64,000 bases of DNA, from positions 682,001 through 746,000 of the forward strand of contig JAUJYN010000031.1 of the NCBI GenBank assembly GCA_030737835.1, given 5' to 3'. The stretch comes from Acorus gramineus. Its lineage: Eukaryota > Streptophyta > Magnoliopsida > Acorales > Acoraceae. Both the position numbers and the translations under genes were made by a program. Every line of letters begins with the position of its first letter. The first letter of the stretch is position 1. Below, in pieces: positions 22,421 to 33,390 of the stretch. The notes under the pieces are model-generated. The model ran no database searches. It saw nothing but the letters and a program-made list of their open reading frames with translations, and had not been told where the DNA came from.

Positions 22421-25400
22421 TTATATATGTGTCACTTTTTGGCCTGCTGGTAACCATTGGAGTATTTTGGCAGTTTTTGAGTTTTTTTCGTTTTTCGATC
22501 GGAACCGTAAATTTTTGGACTGTTAGCTATCGTCCTGAGCTAGGGGACTCCGATTGAAAATCTAACTGCATATTATGTGTCCTGGTGCCATTTTAAGCCA
22601 CTCACGAAAATTTCATCGAATTCCGGTAACGTTTCAGAAATTTCGCAGTTCCGGGGCGTATCCGGGTTTTGACTGATCGAGAAGTCATTGGGAGAGTTGA
22701 CTCGGTCAAAGTGGGCCCATGACTTGGTCAACCCTTTTTTTCTTTTTGTGTGGTTGGGTTGACCCAAGTCAAATCCCACTTAAAACCCCCCTTAACCTAA
22801 TTAATCTTGATTAGCCCTAATTAAACCTTGTTTGACTTATTTAAGTGAGCAAAAAAAAAGGTGCTCTTCACTATTCATCATCTTCCTCTTTTTGTTTTCT
22901 CTCTCTCCCTCTCTCAAAAACCTCCATTTGAGCCCCTTGGAGTGCCCAAACCTTAAAACCTAAAACATAGAAAGGGTAGATCCGGTCCCGATCTACACCC
23001 CGGTGTTTTCAAATCCGGATTCCGGCGTGTCTTGCCCTTTCTTCCGCCCTCTCTTCTCCTCAGATCTGAGCCATTTCAGAGGTGGGAAGAGGTCTTGGTG
23101 GTGGAGACCCTTGGAGAGGCGTTTCGGTGCGCGGAGAGCAACCGAACATCCCTTCCTTCCCTTGGTAAGCTCTTTTTCCTCTTCTTTTTGGCTTAGATGC
23201 TTGTTAGGAGGGTGGTTTTGAGGTTGGGTGGTGGTCGGCGGCTGTGGGTGGCTGTTGGTGGTGGTTGGGGGCGGTCGGAGGCCATTGGTGGCCGGTGGTT
23301 GGTGGTGGAGGTGCTCGGACAGGGTGGGTTGCTGTCTCGGGCAGGTCGGCAGCACAGGCAGCAGAAGAGGCAGGAAGCAGCGCAGCAGGCTGGGCGCGCA
23401 CGCGCGGGCGTGCGCTCGGGTGGCGCTGGGCGTGGGCGTGCTGGCTGTGTTGCGTGCTGGGTGTGCTGGGCGTGCTGGGCGTTGGGGTGCTGGGCGCTGA
23501 GCTGTGCAGGAGCATGCGCGCGGGGCGCTGGGCAGAGGCGCAGGCGTGCGCGCGGTGAGGTGAGCAGCTGGTGCGCGCGGGCAGGTGCGCGTGCGGGGCG
23601 CTGCACTGGGGCGCAGTGCGCACAGGTGCACCGGTGCGGGGCTGGTCGAGCGGATGGTGCGCCGGTGATGCGCGCGGGGTACGCGCGGAGCGAGGCGAGG
23701 GCAGCGGAGGTGCGCGCGGGGTGCGTGTGGGGCGAGGCGCTGGGCGCGGGGCGTGTGGTGTGCGCGCGGGCCAACGCGGGGCGTGCGGGGTGCGCGCGGG
23801 CTGCTGCGATGGGGCGCAGTGAGCGCGCGGTGCACCCGAGTGGCTCGGTGGCAAGTCCAGGCGTGCGGGCAGGGGCCCGGCGATGCGCCTGGGTGCGCGG
23901 GCTGAGGCGCGGCGGTGCATCCGGGGGCGGGTGGCCGTGCGGGTTGTTGCCGAGGGTTGGGGAGTGAGTCAGGGTGCTCGGGCTAGCGTGCGTATGGGCC
24001 GTATGCACGTTTGCCCGAGTGTTGGGTGTATATTTGTGTATTTTTGTGTATTTTGGGGTATTTGTGTATTTTTACTGACCGGGTTGTTTACCCTGTCTTG
24101 CAGATTTTGACGGACGGTCGCGCGTCGACCCGATTTCCGGTGAGTGGGACAACCCAACCCAGTTGGGAGGCGCTACATGCACTTGGGCGTGTACCGTCCT
24201 CCCCTGGGGCACATAGTTAATATTAACTGTTTCATTGTAACCCATGCAAACATGATGTGTGTGTAGAATGCATGCCACCCTAGACTTGTATGTTAGGGAC
24301 TTGCACCCTTAGGATTTGTGCATGAGCCGTGCATCCTGTCACCCCGTTATCATGCTAGGAAAGCCTTGACCTATGCATGCATCCTATTAGTTTGATTTAT
24401 TTAATTAAATTCAAGCTTGTGATATTAATTAGCATGCCTTAGGGAATATAAGGGGGCCTTGCGAGGTTAACATTGAGACCCGGGTTAGGGTACTCCGTGT
24501 TCCTTGTTTGGTTGGCGGGATGTCCTACATCGGGACCTCAGGTTGCCCTCCCAAGGTCTCTTTTCCTCATTTTTATCTTATGCATTCCCCGCATCTTGGT
24601 TATGCGCGCTGGTGGAATTCTGAAAGAATTCAAGACATTAGAGTTGTAGAGATGTGCTGTCAGCGGATCCGAGTGGATCATATGCGATGGATAGGATGTT
24701 CTGTTCCCTTCGTTGGATCCGTGTAGAGACTACCTCAGCGTTAGAAAGGTCGTCCCGTGCAGGGGCTCCCATCAGTAGGCACCTCCTGATTTGGTAGAAG
24801 GACTGTGCTGAATGTGGGAGTGGCCAAATGACCTACGGAGTGGGGAGAGACTATCGGTGGACCAAGGGTGACCAACAGCCTAGTCAGTCCCAAGAGCCTA
24901 TGTCACCTATTGAGGGGTGAGGGTGAGGGTATGGTGGGCCGGCGATGTGGCGACCCACTGGATTGTGTAAGGATGATTATCAGCCCATTATGTCCCAACA
25001 TCCTTTGTCATCTATTGAGGGGTGAGGGTGAGGGTGAGGGTGAGGGTATGGTGGTTCGGCGATGGAACGAAGCCCCGGATTTGTGTTGTTTATGCCACTT
25101 TGATGCTAGTGACTTGATTAAATGTGGTTAATATAAACTGTATGCATGGGTTGTGCTATTCACTGAGCGTGTGGCTCACCCCTCGCATAATTATTTTCTC
25201 CAGTGATTACCGAGGCGGACTTGAAGGAGGAGCTTCCCGAGCGACTACACCAGTAGCGGAGTAGCGCCACGTCCCTCGAGTTTTGAGGCCATCAACATCC
25301 TTCTCTTTCATTGTATGTATATATTTCTGTGCTTGGGCACCTAGTATGGATTGTATTTGGATGTATTGTGGATATTGGCTCTCACAGGACTTATGATTAT

Positions 25401-25603
25401 GTATCGAGTCTGTAAAGTGTTGTTGATTTACAGATTCAGTCTTTTGCTTCCGCTTTTCTGTGTATACATCATGTCAGCCTTTTGTTGTCTGTGTTGTCTT
25501 TTTTTAGCTGTTGTTTATGGTATATTATTGATCTCTTGTATTGACTGCTGATATCATGTATACCCTTGCCGCATCCCGGGGACGGCCGCCCTGGGGCGTG
25601 ACA
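22421..25603 (+). mobile_element. Solo LTR (copy L4), Ty3/gypsy type
   Basis: Plus-oriented, from TTATATATGTGTCAC to GGGGCGTGACA, with a perfect 7-bp direct repeat cggtccg on both sides (22414-22420, 25604-25610). If the real duplication is 5 bp (cggtc), the LTR starts CGTTATATATG, so the expected terminal TG has mutated to CG. Candidate intron: 23165 (CCCTTG|GTAAGC) to 24103 (TCTTGCAG). Second donor at 24140 (CCG|GTGAGTGGG). Two GGGTGA array units lie at about 24880-25080. No internal retrotransposon sequence. Confidence 0.85.
24880..25080. repeat. LTR-internal (GGGTGA)n array in L4, two units
   Basis: The second unit has an expanded GGGTGA run (gaggggtgagggtgagggtg continuing), which is more units than in the sister LTRs. 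Confidence 0.8.
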
Positions 25604-26439
25604 CGGTCCGTTAAAGTTAACAGGCCGGCGCGGCATGGCCCGCTAGCCCGTTAGCACGCTTCATAAATGGGCCGAGCCGGCCCGGCCCGTTTTACACCTC
25701 TACGCACCATTCTGTTGTTTGAGCCCTAATGGCTTGGCTTTTTTTTTGAGAAACAGTAAACAATGGGCTTGGCTTGTTGAAGACCCCTAGTGGTTAAGGG
25801 CCCAGAGGGCATAGTGGACTATGGTCCAGAATGTGCGTATTGCTTCTTCATGCCGTAAATCTCCCAATGGGATTGATAGTTCCTTCTGGATAGGATAAGA
25901 AAATGATATGTCCAGCCTCATTGTAGTCTCAATTACAGTCTACACCGATTTTATTTTTTTAAAAAATTATACACTCTCCAAATGAAATATATACTGTTAT
26001 ATGAAATGAAGTATATACTGAGATACACTAGTGTATTTTTTTTAAGTTAAAAAATGATTAAAAAAAATTTGTGTTATATGCTATGATAGACCCCCGTACA
26101 CTATGATAGCGTAGTACATACTATGTTATCATAGCATATGAGGCTGTAAAACGGACTACAAAATAGATTGAGTGCATCAGCGCTTTTTGGATAAATAGAC
26201 ATGCCACGACTTCAAGTTAGTTATAAGTGGTTGTTCGCTACACCATGTGGTGGCCGACCATTGGTCTTCACAACACATGTAACACATACTCTCATTAAGC
26301 CTGTCAAGTATTCCAAAAAATTTGAATCTGATCTGAATCCATATCCGAAAGATTAGAAATATCCTATATTCGAATATCCGAAGTGCGGATATGAATATCA
26401 GCCTATCTGATCCTCAACATCCGACATATATTACAAAAC

Positions 26440-29345
26440 AGTGTTGTTACCTAGGCCCCAGAAATCAGACCCCATTGGTGAGCCCCAATAGGTGGCATTA
26501 TCTTATTGGTTCCCTGATTGACTTTTTCAAACAGTCAAAAAGCCAATGACATAACTACCCTTCTAAGAATTTTAAAAATTAAGTCCAATTAAATCATACC
26601 ACCATTAATCGTGGATACGGTATCCCTAAAAATGCGGCCTCATTAATCCTTCCTCCCCCAACTAATTTTCAAAAAAGATTTAACCACCTAGGATTTCCAA
26701 AATTGGGCAAACCAGATGATTTTTGAACTAGGCGAACCAGACGATCGAAAGAAAAAAAGAAACGGCGATCAGGAGTTCATCTGATCATCTTCCCCAAATA
26801 AATCGTCGACAATGGCAAAAAAAAAAGTTATATTTCTTTCAATCGTCGAAACCTCACCATCCTTTTTTTTTTGGGACATAAACACAAACACATGATGAAT
26901 TTTTTTGCACTTCTTGAAAAGATGAAATCAATCTTCGAAGTTCCCTTCCACATGTCTTTCATCTTTAATATTATGTGTATCTGAAATACATCTAATAAAT
27001 ATGTTAATATGAGTGTTTCATATTCGTTTACATAGTTAAACACATTGGATGTTGTTAATTTGAGGGTTTCATATTCATTGTCATAATGTTTGCTGTTATC
27101 AGATATACATGGTTCATTTTCAACATCCATTACAATTTTGCATATACACATAACAAAGTCAAAACACATCACAATTTCAGATATGAATCACCTTTTGTTA
27201 TGCAAATTATACAGGTTTTCAGATACACATTTCAAATTTAGATACACTACAAATTTACTTTGACAGGTTTTCAGGTAGTACCAATTATTTACTATGTGAC
27301 AGATATAGCCAATCTTATATGATTCATTTCGAATTAAGATACACTTAATAAAAAGTCCAAGATTTTGTTAAGTATAGAGAATAAGCTACATGTTTCATTT
27401 CTTATGCACATCATATATACGAGGTATAGTTCACATGCTCATCACATTGTAAGATACAATTCATCTTCTCATATGAAAGTAAATCAGAAAACCTATTTTT
27501 TTTTTCATAAACACCTCACAATAAGCAAATACATTCCACACACAATAGACATTGTATTTGTAATTTATATAGATGTCTAATAAAACTTTCAGATACACTT
27601 TCAAATTCAAGTACATCTGAATTGTATCATATATGATCTTAAACACAGAACTAAAAACCAATCAATTGTTCATCAAACATCAACAATACTTTGAATACAG
27701 AATTTCTTATCCAAACATCAACCTTTGCCTTCCATTTTCATCATTTTTCCCATGAATTTTGGCGATGCCAAATCCAACCTTGTGAGCAAAATTATTATAA
27801 AATAACCGCACCACATCTTCAGAATGAAAACACATCCCAATATATGGAATAGACTGTTCTGCGCATGCTACAATCTCATCTACATTTTGCTTATCAGCCA
27901 AATCAGACAGTTCCTTCAGCAAACTGGTTTTCAGAGCACATGAATCATTGATGTCTTCCAAATAGATTGATTCTTCGCATGTGTCATCCATAAAATCATC
28001 ATCACTGCCTGCTGAAAAAATAAGAAAAGTTGTCACATGTTATATAATTAAGATACAGTACTGTATCTTAAATCCAAAACAAACAATTTATGGTCTACAT
28101 ACTAATGAGCAGTGCATAGATTTTCAATAAAAGTCTTTAAAGTCTTTATATATATACGGCAATAAGCAATTAAATATTTATCGGATACACATTAATCAAA
28201 TCTATAGAAATAAAATATCAAACTTAAAATTGAGCTAGAAAACAAATTCAAGATACACGTGTCTCTAGAATTTCAATTAACAACTAAACATTCGATACTA
28301 CTGAATATAGATTCTGATGAGTTCAATAATGATCATTCAAAGTTAAAAAATATGTTGAATGACTCAATATGCATAAATATACACATACACACCACTAAAT
28401 ACCGATCATACATATCATACATAAAACACAAAAATGCATCTAAATCCTGATACACAACATGTATCTGAATTTAACAAAAACACATTCCATACCAGTGAAT
28501 GTGCAATGTATCATGCAAAGTTCAACTAACTATTGAAAAATTTTGAATTTGAATGAGTCGAATAATGCTGATACAAAGCTAAAAAATATGGTAAATGACA
28601 CAATATGCATAATTATTCACAAACATACAAATATAAACGATTATACATATCATACTTAGGACACAAATAAGCATATAAATCAAGATACAGGCCATGTATC
28701 TGAATTTAAATTAAATTCAGATTCAATACATGTATATGATGATTCAAAGGAATGACGAAAAATCAGATCAGCATATTTTATTGAGATCGAAAAGGCCTAA
28801 CCTGAATGAATCGCCATTGTTTGCACCACAATCATGTCGCAAACAAAATAAATGAATCGTGTAATTCTTATATTCTCCACCAATCAAACTGAAAAAAAAT
28901 GATTTTGATATTTGTTTTCATTTACACCGATCAATCTGGATCTAAACATTATCGTGATTTTTTGGTGGTCCAAAAAGGCCTAACCTGGATGTTTGCACCA
29001 CAATCAAATAGCACAAAAAAAAACGTTGAAATCTTCTCTTCTCCGCCGATCAGATCTGATTGAAAAATGAAATTGTTGTTTATTTTCGTTACAACAACAG
29101 ATCAATCGGTATAAAAGAAGAGAAAACCCGTGATTTTTTATTTTTTTGAACGTACAATTGAATTGGTATCTTAAAAAAGGGAAACAATCAGCCAAATCGG
29201 AACTGCCTCAACATTTATTGGATCGGTTATAGAAAAAAACGGTGAGATTAGTTAGGGGGGGTAATATGGGTAATTCAAACTTGTCACCTCATGGGGCTTA
29301 TAATGGGGTCTACCAATTGGGGCCCAAAAATCATTATTGATTATA
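26440..29345. mobile_element. MULE-type element carrying a FAR1-like gene fragment
   Basis: The left end (taggccccag, agaccccattgg, gagccccaata, ggtggca) is matched by the complement of the right end (gggccccaattgg, agaccccatta, agccccatgaggtgaca), giving imperfect inverted repeats of about 45-50 bp. The interior is AT-rich and contains a short two-exon gene fragment on the minus strand. The exact ends and target duplication were not resolved. It shares termini with the element at 8481-9856. Confidence 0.55.
27707..28817 (-). pseudogene. FAR1/FHY3-related N-terminal fragment inside a MULE-type element
   Basis: Two exons can be joined: 28802-28817 (ATG, MAIHS, donor TCAG|GTTAGG) and 27707-28011 (acceptor TTTTTTCAG|CA). 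They give 106 aa in phase, ending at a stop. Residues 1-60 are acidic (SDDDFMDDTCEESIYLED). Residues about 61-95 (IPYIGMCFHSEDVV...FYNNFAHKVGFGIAKIHGK) match the start of the FAR1 DNA-binding domain, a WRKY-GCM1-type zinc finger descended from MULE transposases. The zinc-binding Cys/His residues that should follow are missing. It could be a captured host fragment or a decayed piece of the element's own FAR1-like transposase. Confidence 0.6.
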
Positions 29346-29655
29346 AAAATGTATATGTTTATATTATATATTACTCATATTTGTAATCTTGTATTATATT
29401 ATTATTAGTTTTTCAATGTATGAGATCTAAAAAAGAGAATGAGCTTTAAAATCTTAATTTTAATTTTCATATCTTTATAGCATATCACTTAATTATCAAA
29501 GTTAATGTTAAATATTTAAATATGTCAGTTATCTAAAAAATATTAATATCTGATTCGTATCTGAAGATATCTGAATCTGAAATGAATATCCATATCCGAA
29601 TAATTAAGATATAATATGAATAGTAATGTATCAGTATTCAATCCGTTGACAACTC

Positions 29656-31519
29656 TCTCTCACGAAGAATGGTAATCATGAAGTGGCAGAGGAAGACCAA
29701 CCTCTGAATTCTAAAGAGCTATGATACATCCAACCTTAAAAATCATCTCCCGGTCATATGTAGTTATTTGAAAGTCATAACTTTTACAATACTAAAAAAT
29801 CCCATACAAATGCATGACATCAAACAAAAGGTGGCAATTTTTAGGGCTCGATGTATCATTTTTCAATTTTGAATAATGAGGAACATATTAATCAAACTGT
29901 TCATTAAATCAGAAAAATGAATAAATTAAGGGTCACTAATTCAATTGTTGGGTTAATCGGATTTGAACCGTAATATTATCATTATGATATTACAAATATA
30001 TTAACGATTATCATTAAACAAACAAATTTATTTAAAAAATGCAGTATTTTAGAAAATCTTTATATAATTATCAAGTCTTAAATCTTAATATTTTTAAAGC
30101 TTTACTTAATATTAAAGCATTATTTTATCATATAAAATATAATTTTTTAATAGATTTAATATTTTTAATAAGTAATTCATTATGATTTCCATGAGAGAAG
30201 AATCGGTTGTTCAATCAACCTGTAGCCGGTTCTCAAAATATGTTAGTCATTGATTGATTTGTAGTAGTTTTTTAATCATTGATTTCGAAGGTAAACTAAA
30301 TTAAAATTCAAATGGGTGAAGATTTAATCGGTTCAAATATAGTCAATTGGATCGGATTTTAAACACACTAAAAGAACCATTTTTTCTCAAAAAAATGGAA
30401 AGATACAATTTTCTTGTTTTTTTTTTAAATTTCTCAAGAAAAGGAAAGATACAATGTTGGAGTCTATATTTTTTGTGGACTAATGTTGGAGTTTATATTG
30501 ATGCCACGTGTATCTCCCTGGAATGTGTCATCTCATATTCTGTTCCGTTCACAACATTAAAGGAAAATTCAACAGGTATTATATCACATCTGGATGGTTT
30601 GACAAAAGTTTAAGGTTTTAAAAATAAATTGTTCTCATTTTAAAAATCAATTATTTTTTGTTCACATTTATTAAAATCAACTAGAAATGTGGATAAATTT
30701 TATTTCAGCCCTTAACTGGAATAAAAAAATCTCATTTTATTTTAAATTTATAACAATTCCACATTTTATCCTCAATATTGTATATACCAAATAGAATAAG
30801 TTATCCTCACTCTATGATAAATGAGAGAGAGGACAACTTATCCTTATTTGATATAAAAATAATACGGATAAACTGCAGGCAGTTGTCTCAATTTTGAAAT
30901 AAAAATGGAGATATTTTGTTCTACCTAAAGACTGAGATAACATTTTTCCTCACTTTTATCCTATTTTTTACAAATGTAAATATGAACAAAATTGATGAAT
31001 TTTTTCTCTCTTAAAATTAAAACAATTTATCCTCAAAACATTAACCTTGTCAAACTATCCCTAAGTAGAATAAAAAATCTCTATTTTCATTTCAAATTGA
31101 AAACAATTTTGTACTTTATCCCAATTATTTTTATATCAAATGGGATCAATATTCTCTCACTTGTATCTACAATTATCTTCTTATCCCACTATTTGTCCCC
31201 TTGACTCTAGATGTCGGCATTCGCGTGGGGAAGAATAGGGATTTGACTTCTGGGGTTGTTTCTTGGTTCGTTTGGAAACACGGATTGAAAAATAGCTTTT
31301 GAAATAAATGTACTTTTTAAGATGATTTTAGACCTTGACTTTTATTGGAATGTTTTTTTTTAATTTAGGAATCAATATCGGTTGATGTTTGACAGAGAAA
31401 GTTGTTTTTCAATTCAAAAAATCGATTCCGACCAAAAAGCATTGTTTCTGAGCTTTTCAAAACATAGATTTCGAAACAAAAATTAAAAGAAATCCAGTTT
31501 TCGATTCTGAATAAAGCTA
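29656..31519. other. AT-rich intergenic DNA, no gene seen
   Basis: Short ORFs only. Two loosely similar stretches (about 30690-30810 and 31020-31160, both with 'atttatcctc', 'ggaataaaaaaatctc' or 'agaataaaaaatctc', and 'tatcctca' or 'tatcccaa') suggest an old tandem duplication or MITE debris. Confidence 0.4.
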
Positions 31520-31596
31520 CCCCGTTTGATTGCACGATTTTAACTTTTCAATTTTTCAAAAAACAAAAACTGTCCTAAACGTGCAACCAAACGGGG
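31520..31596. repeat. Short inverted repeat (MITE remnant or hairpin)
   Basis: CCCCGTTTGATTGCACG at 31520-31536 is complementary to 31580-31596 with one mismatch (16 of 17), enclosing 43 bp of A/T-rich loop. Confidence 0.6.
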
Positions 31597-32091
31597 CCTT
31601 ATACTTATGCTTTCTATGTAGATAAGCTAGGATGGACAGAGTACGCGCCAACGAAAAGAAACTAGACAAATAAGGAAAAAGCTCCGCCCTTTGGGATTCT
31701 TTCCTTTTATCATCCTGGTTATAAACTTTAGGCAACGAACCTTTCAAAACTTGGTCAGGCAGCATGGAATAGATTAGACCGTGCGGGCATAAATTTCATA
31801 CTTTAGATCACCAACTTTGGAACATAAATAGAGGTAATGATATTGACATTCACAAGTCTATTGCTTTTATAGAGATGGCTGTCCCACAATGCGAAATGGA
31901 AAATGAGATGTCCATGTCCAGTTCCGTCCACAGCCCTCACCATTTACACACACACATTCACCCACTAAAAATACATGTCATTAAAAAAAAAAAACGCTAA
32001 GATATATTAGTAGAAATAACGCATTGTATAATGTGTATACTACACCATTGTAGCACATACTGAGAGACTGCTTCTGAGTTGCAGAAGGAGG

Positions 32092-32411
32092 GGACCGGAT
32101 CCAATCAGGACTGGATCCGGTAAGTTCGATCAGTACAGAATTGGACGACGTGAAAATCGAACAGCACCAATTTATAAATTGAATTGCACAACCAATTGTT
32201 CGGTATATATTTTACTCTCTTATTGGATCCAATCAACTATTAGAGAAAATATCTATTTCTAAGTATCATCAGTATCCAATATGAGAGTGAAATATATACC
32301 CAATAATTAGTTGTGCAGTTCGATTTATAAGTAGTGCAGTTCGATTTTTACGTCGTCCAGTTTGGTACTGATCGAACTGACCGAATCCACTCCTGACTGG
32401 ATCTGGTCTCC
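32092..32411. mobile_element. Fold-back MITE downstream of the PP2C gene
   Basis: The 320-bp element consists almost wholly of two complementary arms of about 140 bp. The left arm begins ggaccggatccaatcagg; the complement of the right arm begins ggagaccagatccagtcagg. Both continue through 'gttcgatcagtac', 'ggacgacgt-aaaatcgaac' and 'gtatatatttYactctc'. Flanks agaaggagg and agaaggggc fit a 9-bp duplication with two mismatches. It lies about 490 bp past the PP2C stop codon. Confidence 0.7.
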
Positions 32412-32898
32412 AGAAGGGGCTACAAAATGGATTGAATATATCAACACTACCGCGAAAAAAAATTTGGTGGTCTCAACTCAAATGGAGAACCAGTATAAAT
32501 ATCAGAATCAAAGTGATATATGCTAAAAAGGTAAAGGAAATAATGAATGACATATATATAACTAAAATGAAAGATAAAGATTATAACATATATAACTGAC
32601 TCTTCCATACCATAAAAAAAAATATGGCAAGATTCATCCAACAAATTATTATGAACATCATGTATAAGCAATCACGCTACCGCGTGATAAACAAAACAAA
32701 TGATTGGATTACACAACAGGATCCAATTTAACCCATCTAAAACAACAGTGGGAGAGAACAGGGGAGACAAAAGATACCCGGACACACTAATAAAGCCGGT
32801 ATTATTCTCCCACATATCAAGAGCAATATATGAAAATTTTGACAAAAAAAGAAAGAAGAAACCAATTTGACTGACCACTTATTTAGCTTTCACCAACT

Positions 32899-33390
32899 TC
32901 ATTTGTGAATCTTCGGCCGCTGTTCATCGCTGCTTTTGGGGATGAATCTCGGCAAAGTTAACAGGGTGTTCACTCGGGACACGCCTTCAAGAGCAGACCA
33001 CTGGTCTTCCCCCGTCATGTGATCACCACCAGAAACACGTCGATGCAACAACTGTGGCTTCCCTCCCTGTATTGAAGCTTCCTTATCCGCTTCTGAGAAT
33101 ATTTCATGAGTAGTTCCACACCGTTCCAGGACAGATGACTCTTCCTGGTTCTCATTTTTGTTCAATGTGTATGCTGATTCAGTAAGTCCTTTGTTTGCAT
33201 CATCACCCATACCAGATGTATTTGGATTGAGGAAGAGGCAGACAACAGCACAGTCATCAATCTTTGAGGTGGCGTATTTTGATCGCCATGACTGAACTGC
33301 TTTCTCGACCAAAATTCGAGCAGAAGAAGATCTGGAAGGGGCAGAAGCCACTATGTCCACCGCCTCTTTGTTAGAAAGAACATCCCACAC
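32899..33390 (-). CDS. PP2C exon 5 with stop codon
   Basis: 163 codons and a stop, phase 0. Acceptor TTGTAG|GTG. VWDVLSNKEAVDIV completes the DG-WD motif, and SKIDDCAVVCLFL closes the catalytic fold. The remaining about 100 residues form the variable, probably disordered tail, ending VNTLLTLPRFIP before a short basic end. Confidence 0.92.
   Translation of the reverse strand: MWDVLSNKEAVDIVASAPSRSSSARILVEKAVQSWRSKYATSKIDDCAVVCLFLNPNTSGMGDDANKGLTESAYTLNKNENQEESSVLERCGTTHEIFSEADKEASIQGGKPQLLHRRVSGGDHMTGEDQWSALEGVSRVNTLLTLPRFIPKSSDEQRPKIHK

Larger units (their letters stand above)
22012..25703. mobile_element. hAT-like non-autonomous transposon, split by a solo LTR
   Basis: Perfect 20-bp terminal inverted repeats (TAGAGGTGTAAAACGGGCCG). 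The flanks acaccatt (22004-22011) and gcaccatt (25704-25711) fit an 8-bp duplication with one mismatch. The subterminal sequence is rich in 'cacggcacg' and 'gggccg' motifs. After removal of the solo LTR at 22421-25603 the element is about 500 bp. No coding capacity. Confidence 0.75.
26305..29655. mobile_element. Possible inverted-repeat element split by a MULE-type insertion
   Basis: Sequence left of the MULE (about 26305-26440: tgtcaagtattcc, gaatctgatctgaatcc, atatccgaa) is the imperfect complement of sequence right of it (about 29540-29655: gatatctgaatctgaa, tatccatatccgaa, ttgacaa). The boundaries are approximate, the family is unassigned and no coding capacity was found. Confidence 0.38.

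Noticed and set aside
23193..24008. Frames of 238-280 aa on both strands in LTR L4
   Set aside because: Same GC-rich artefact in the candidate intron; no domain and no conservation between LTR copies.
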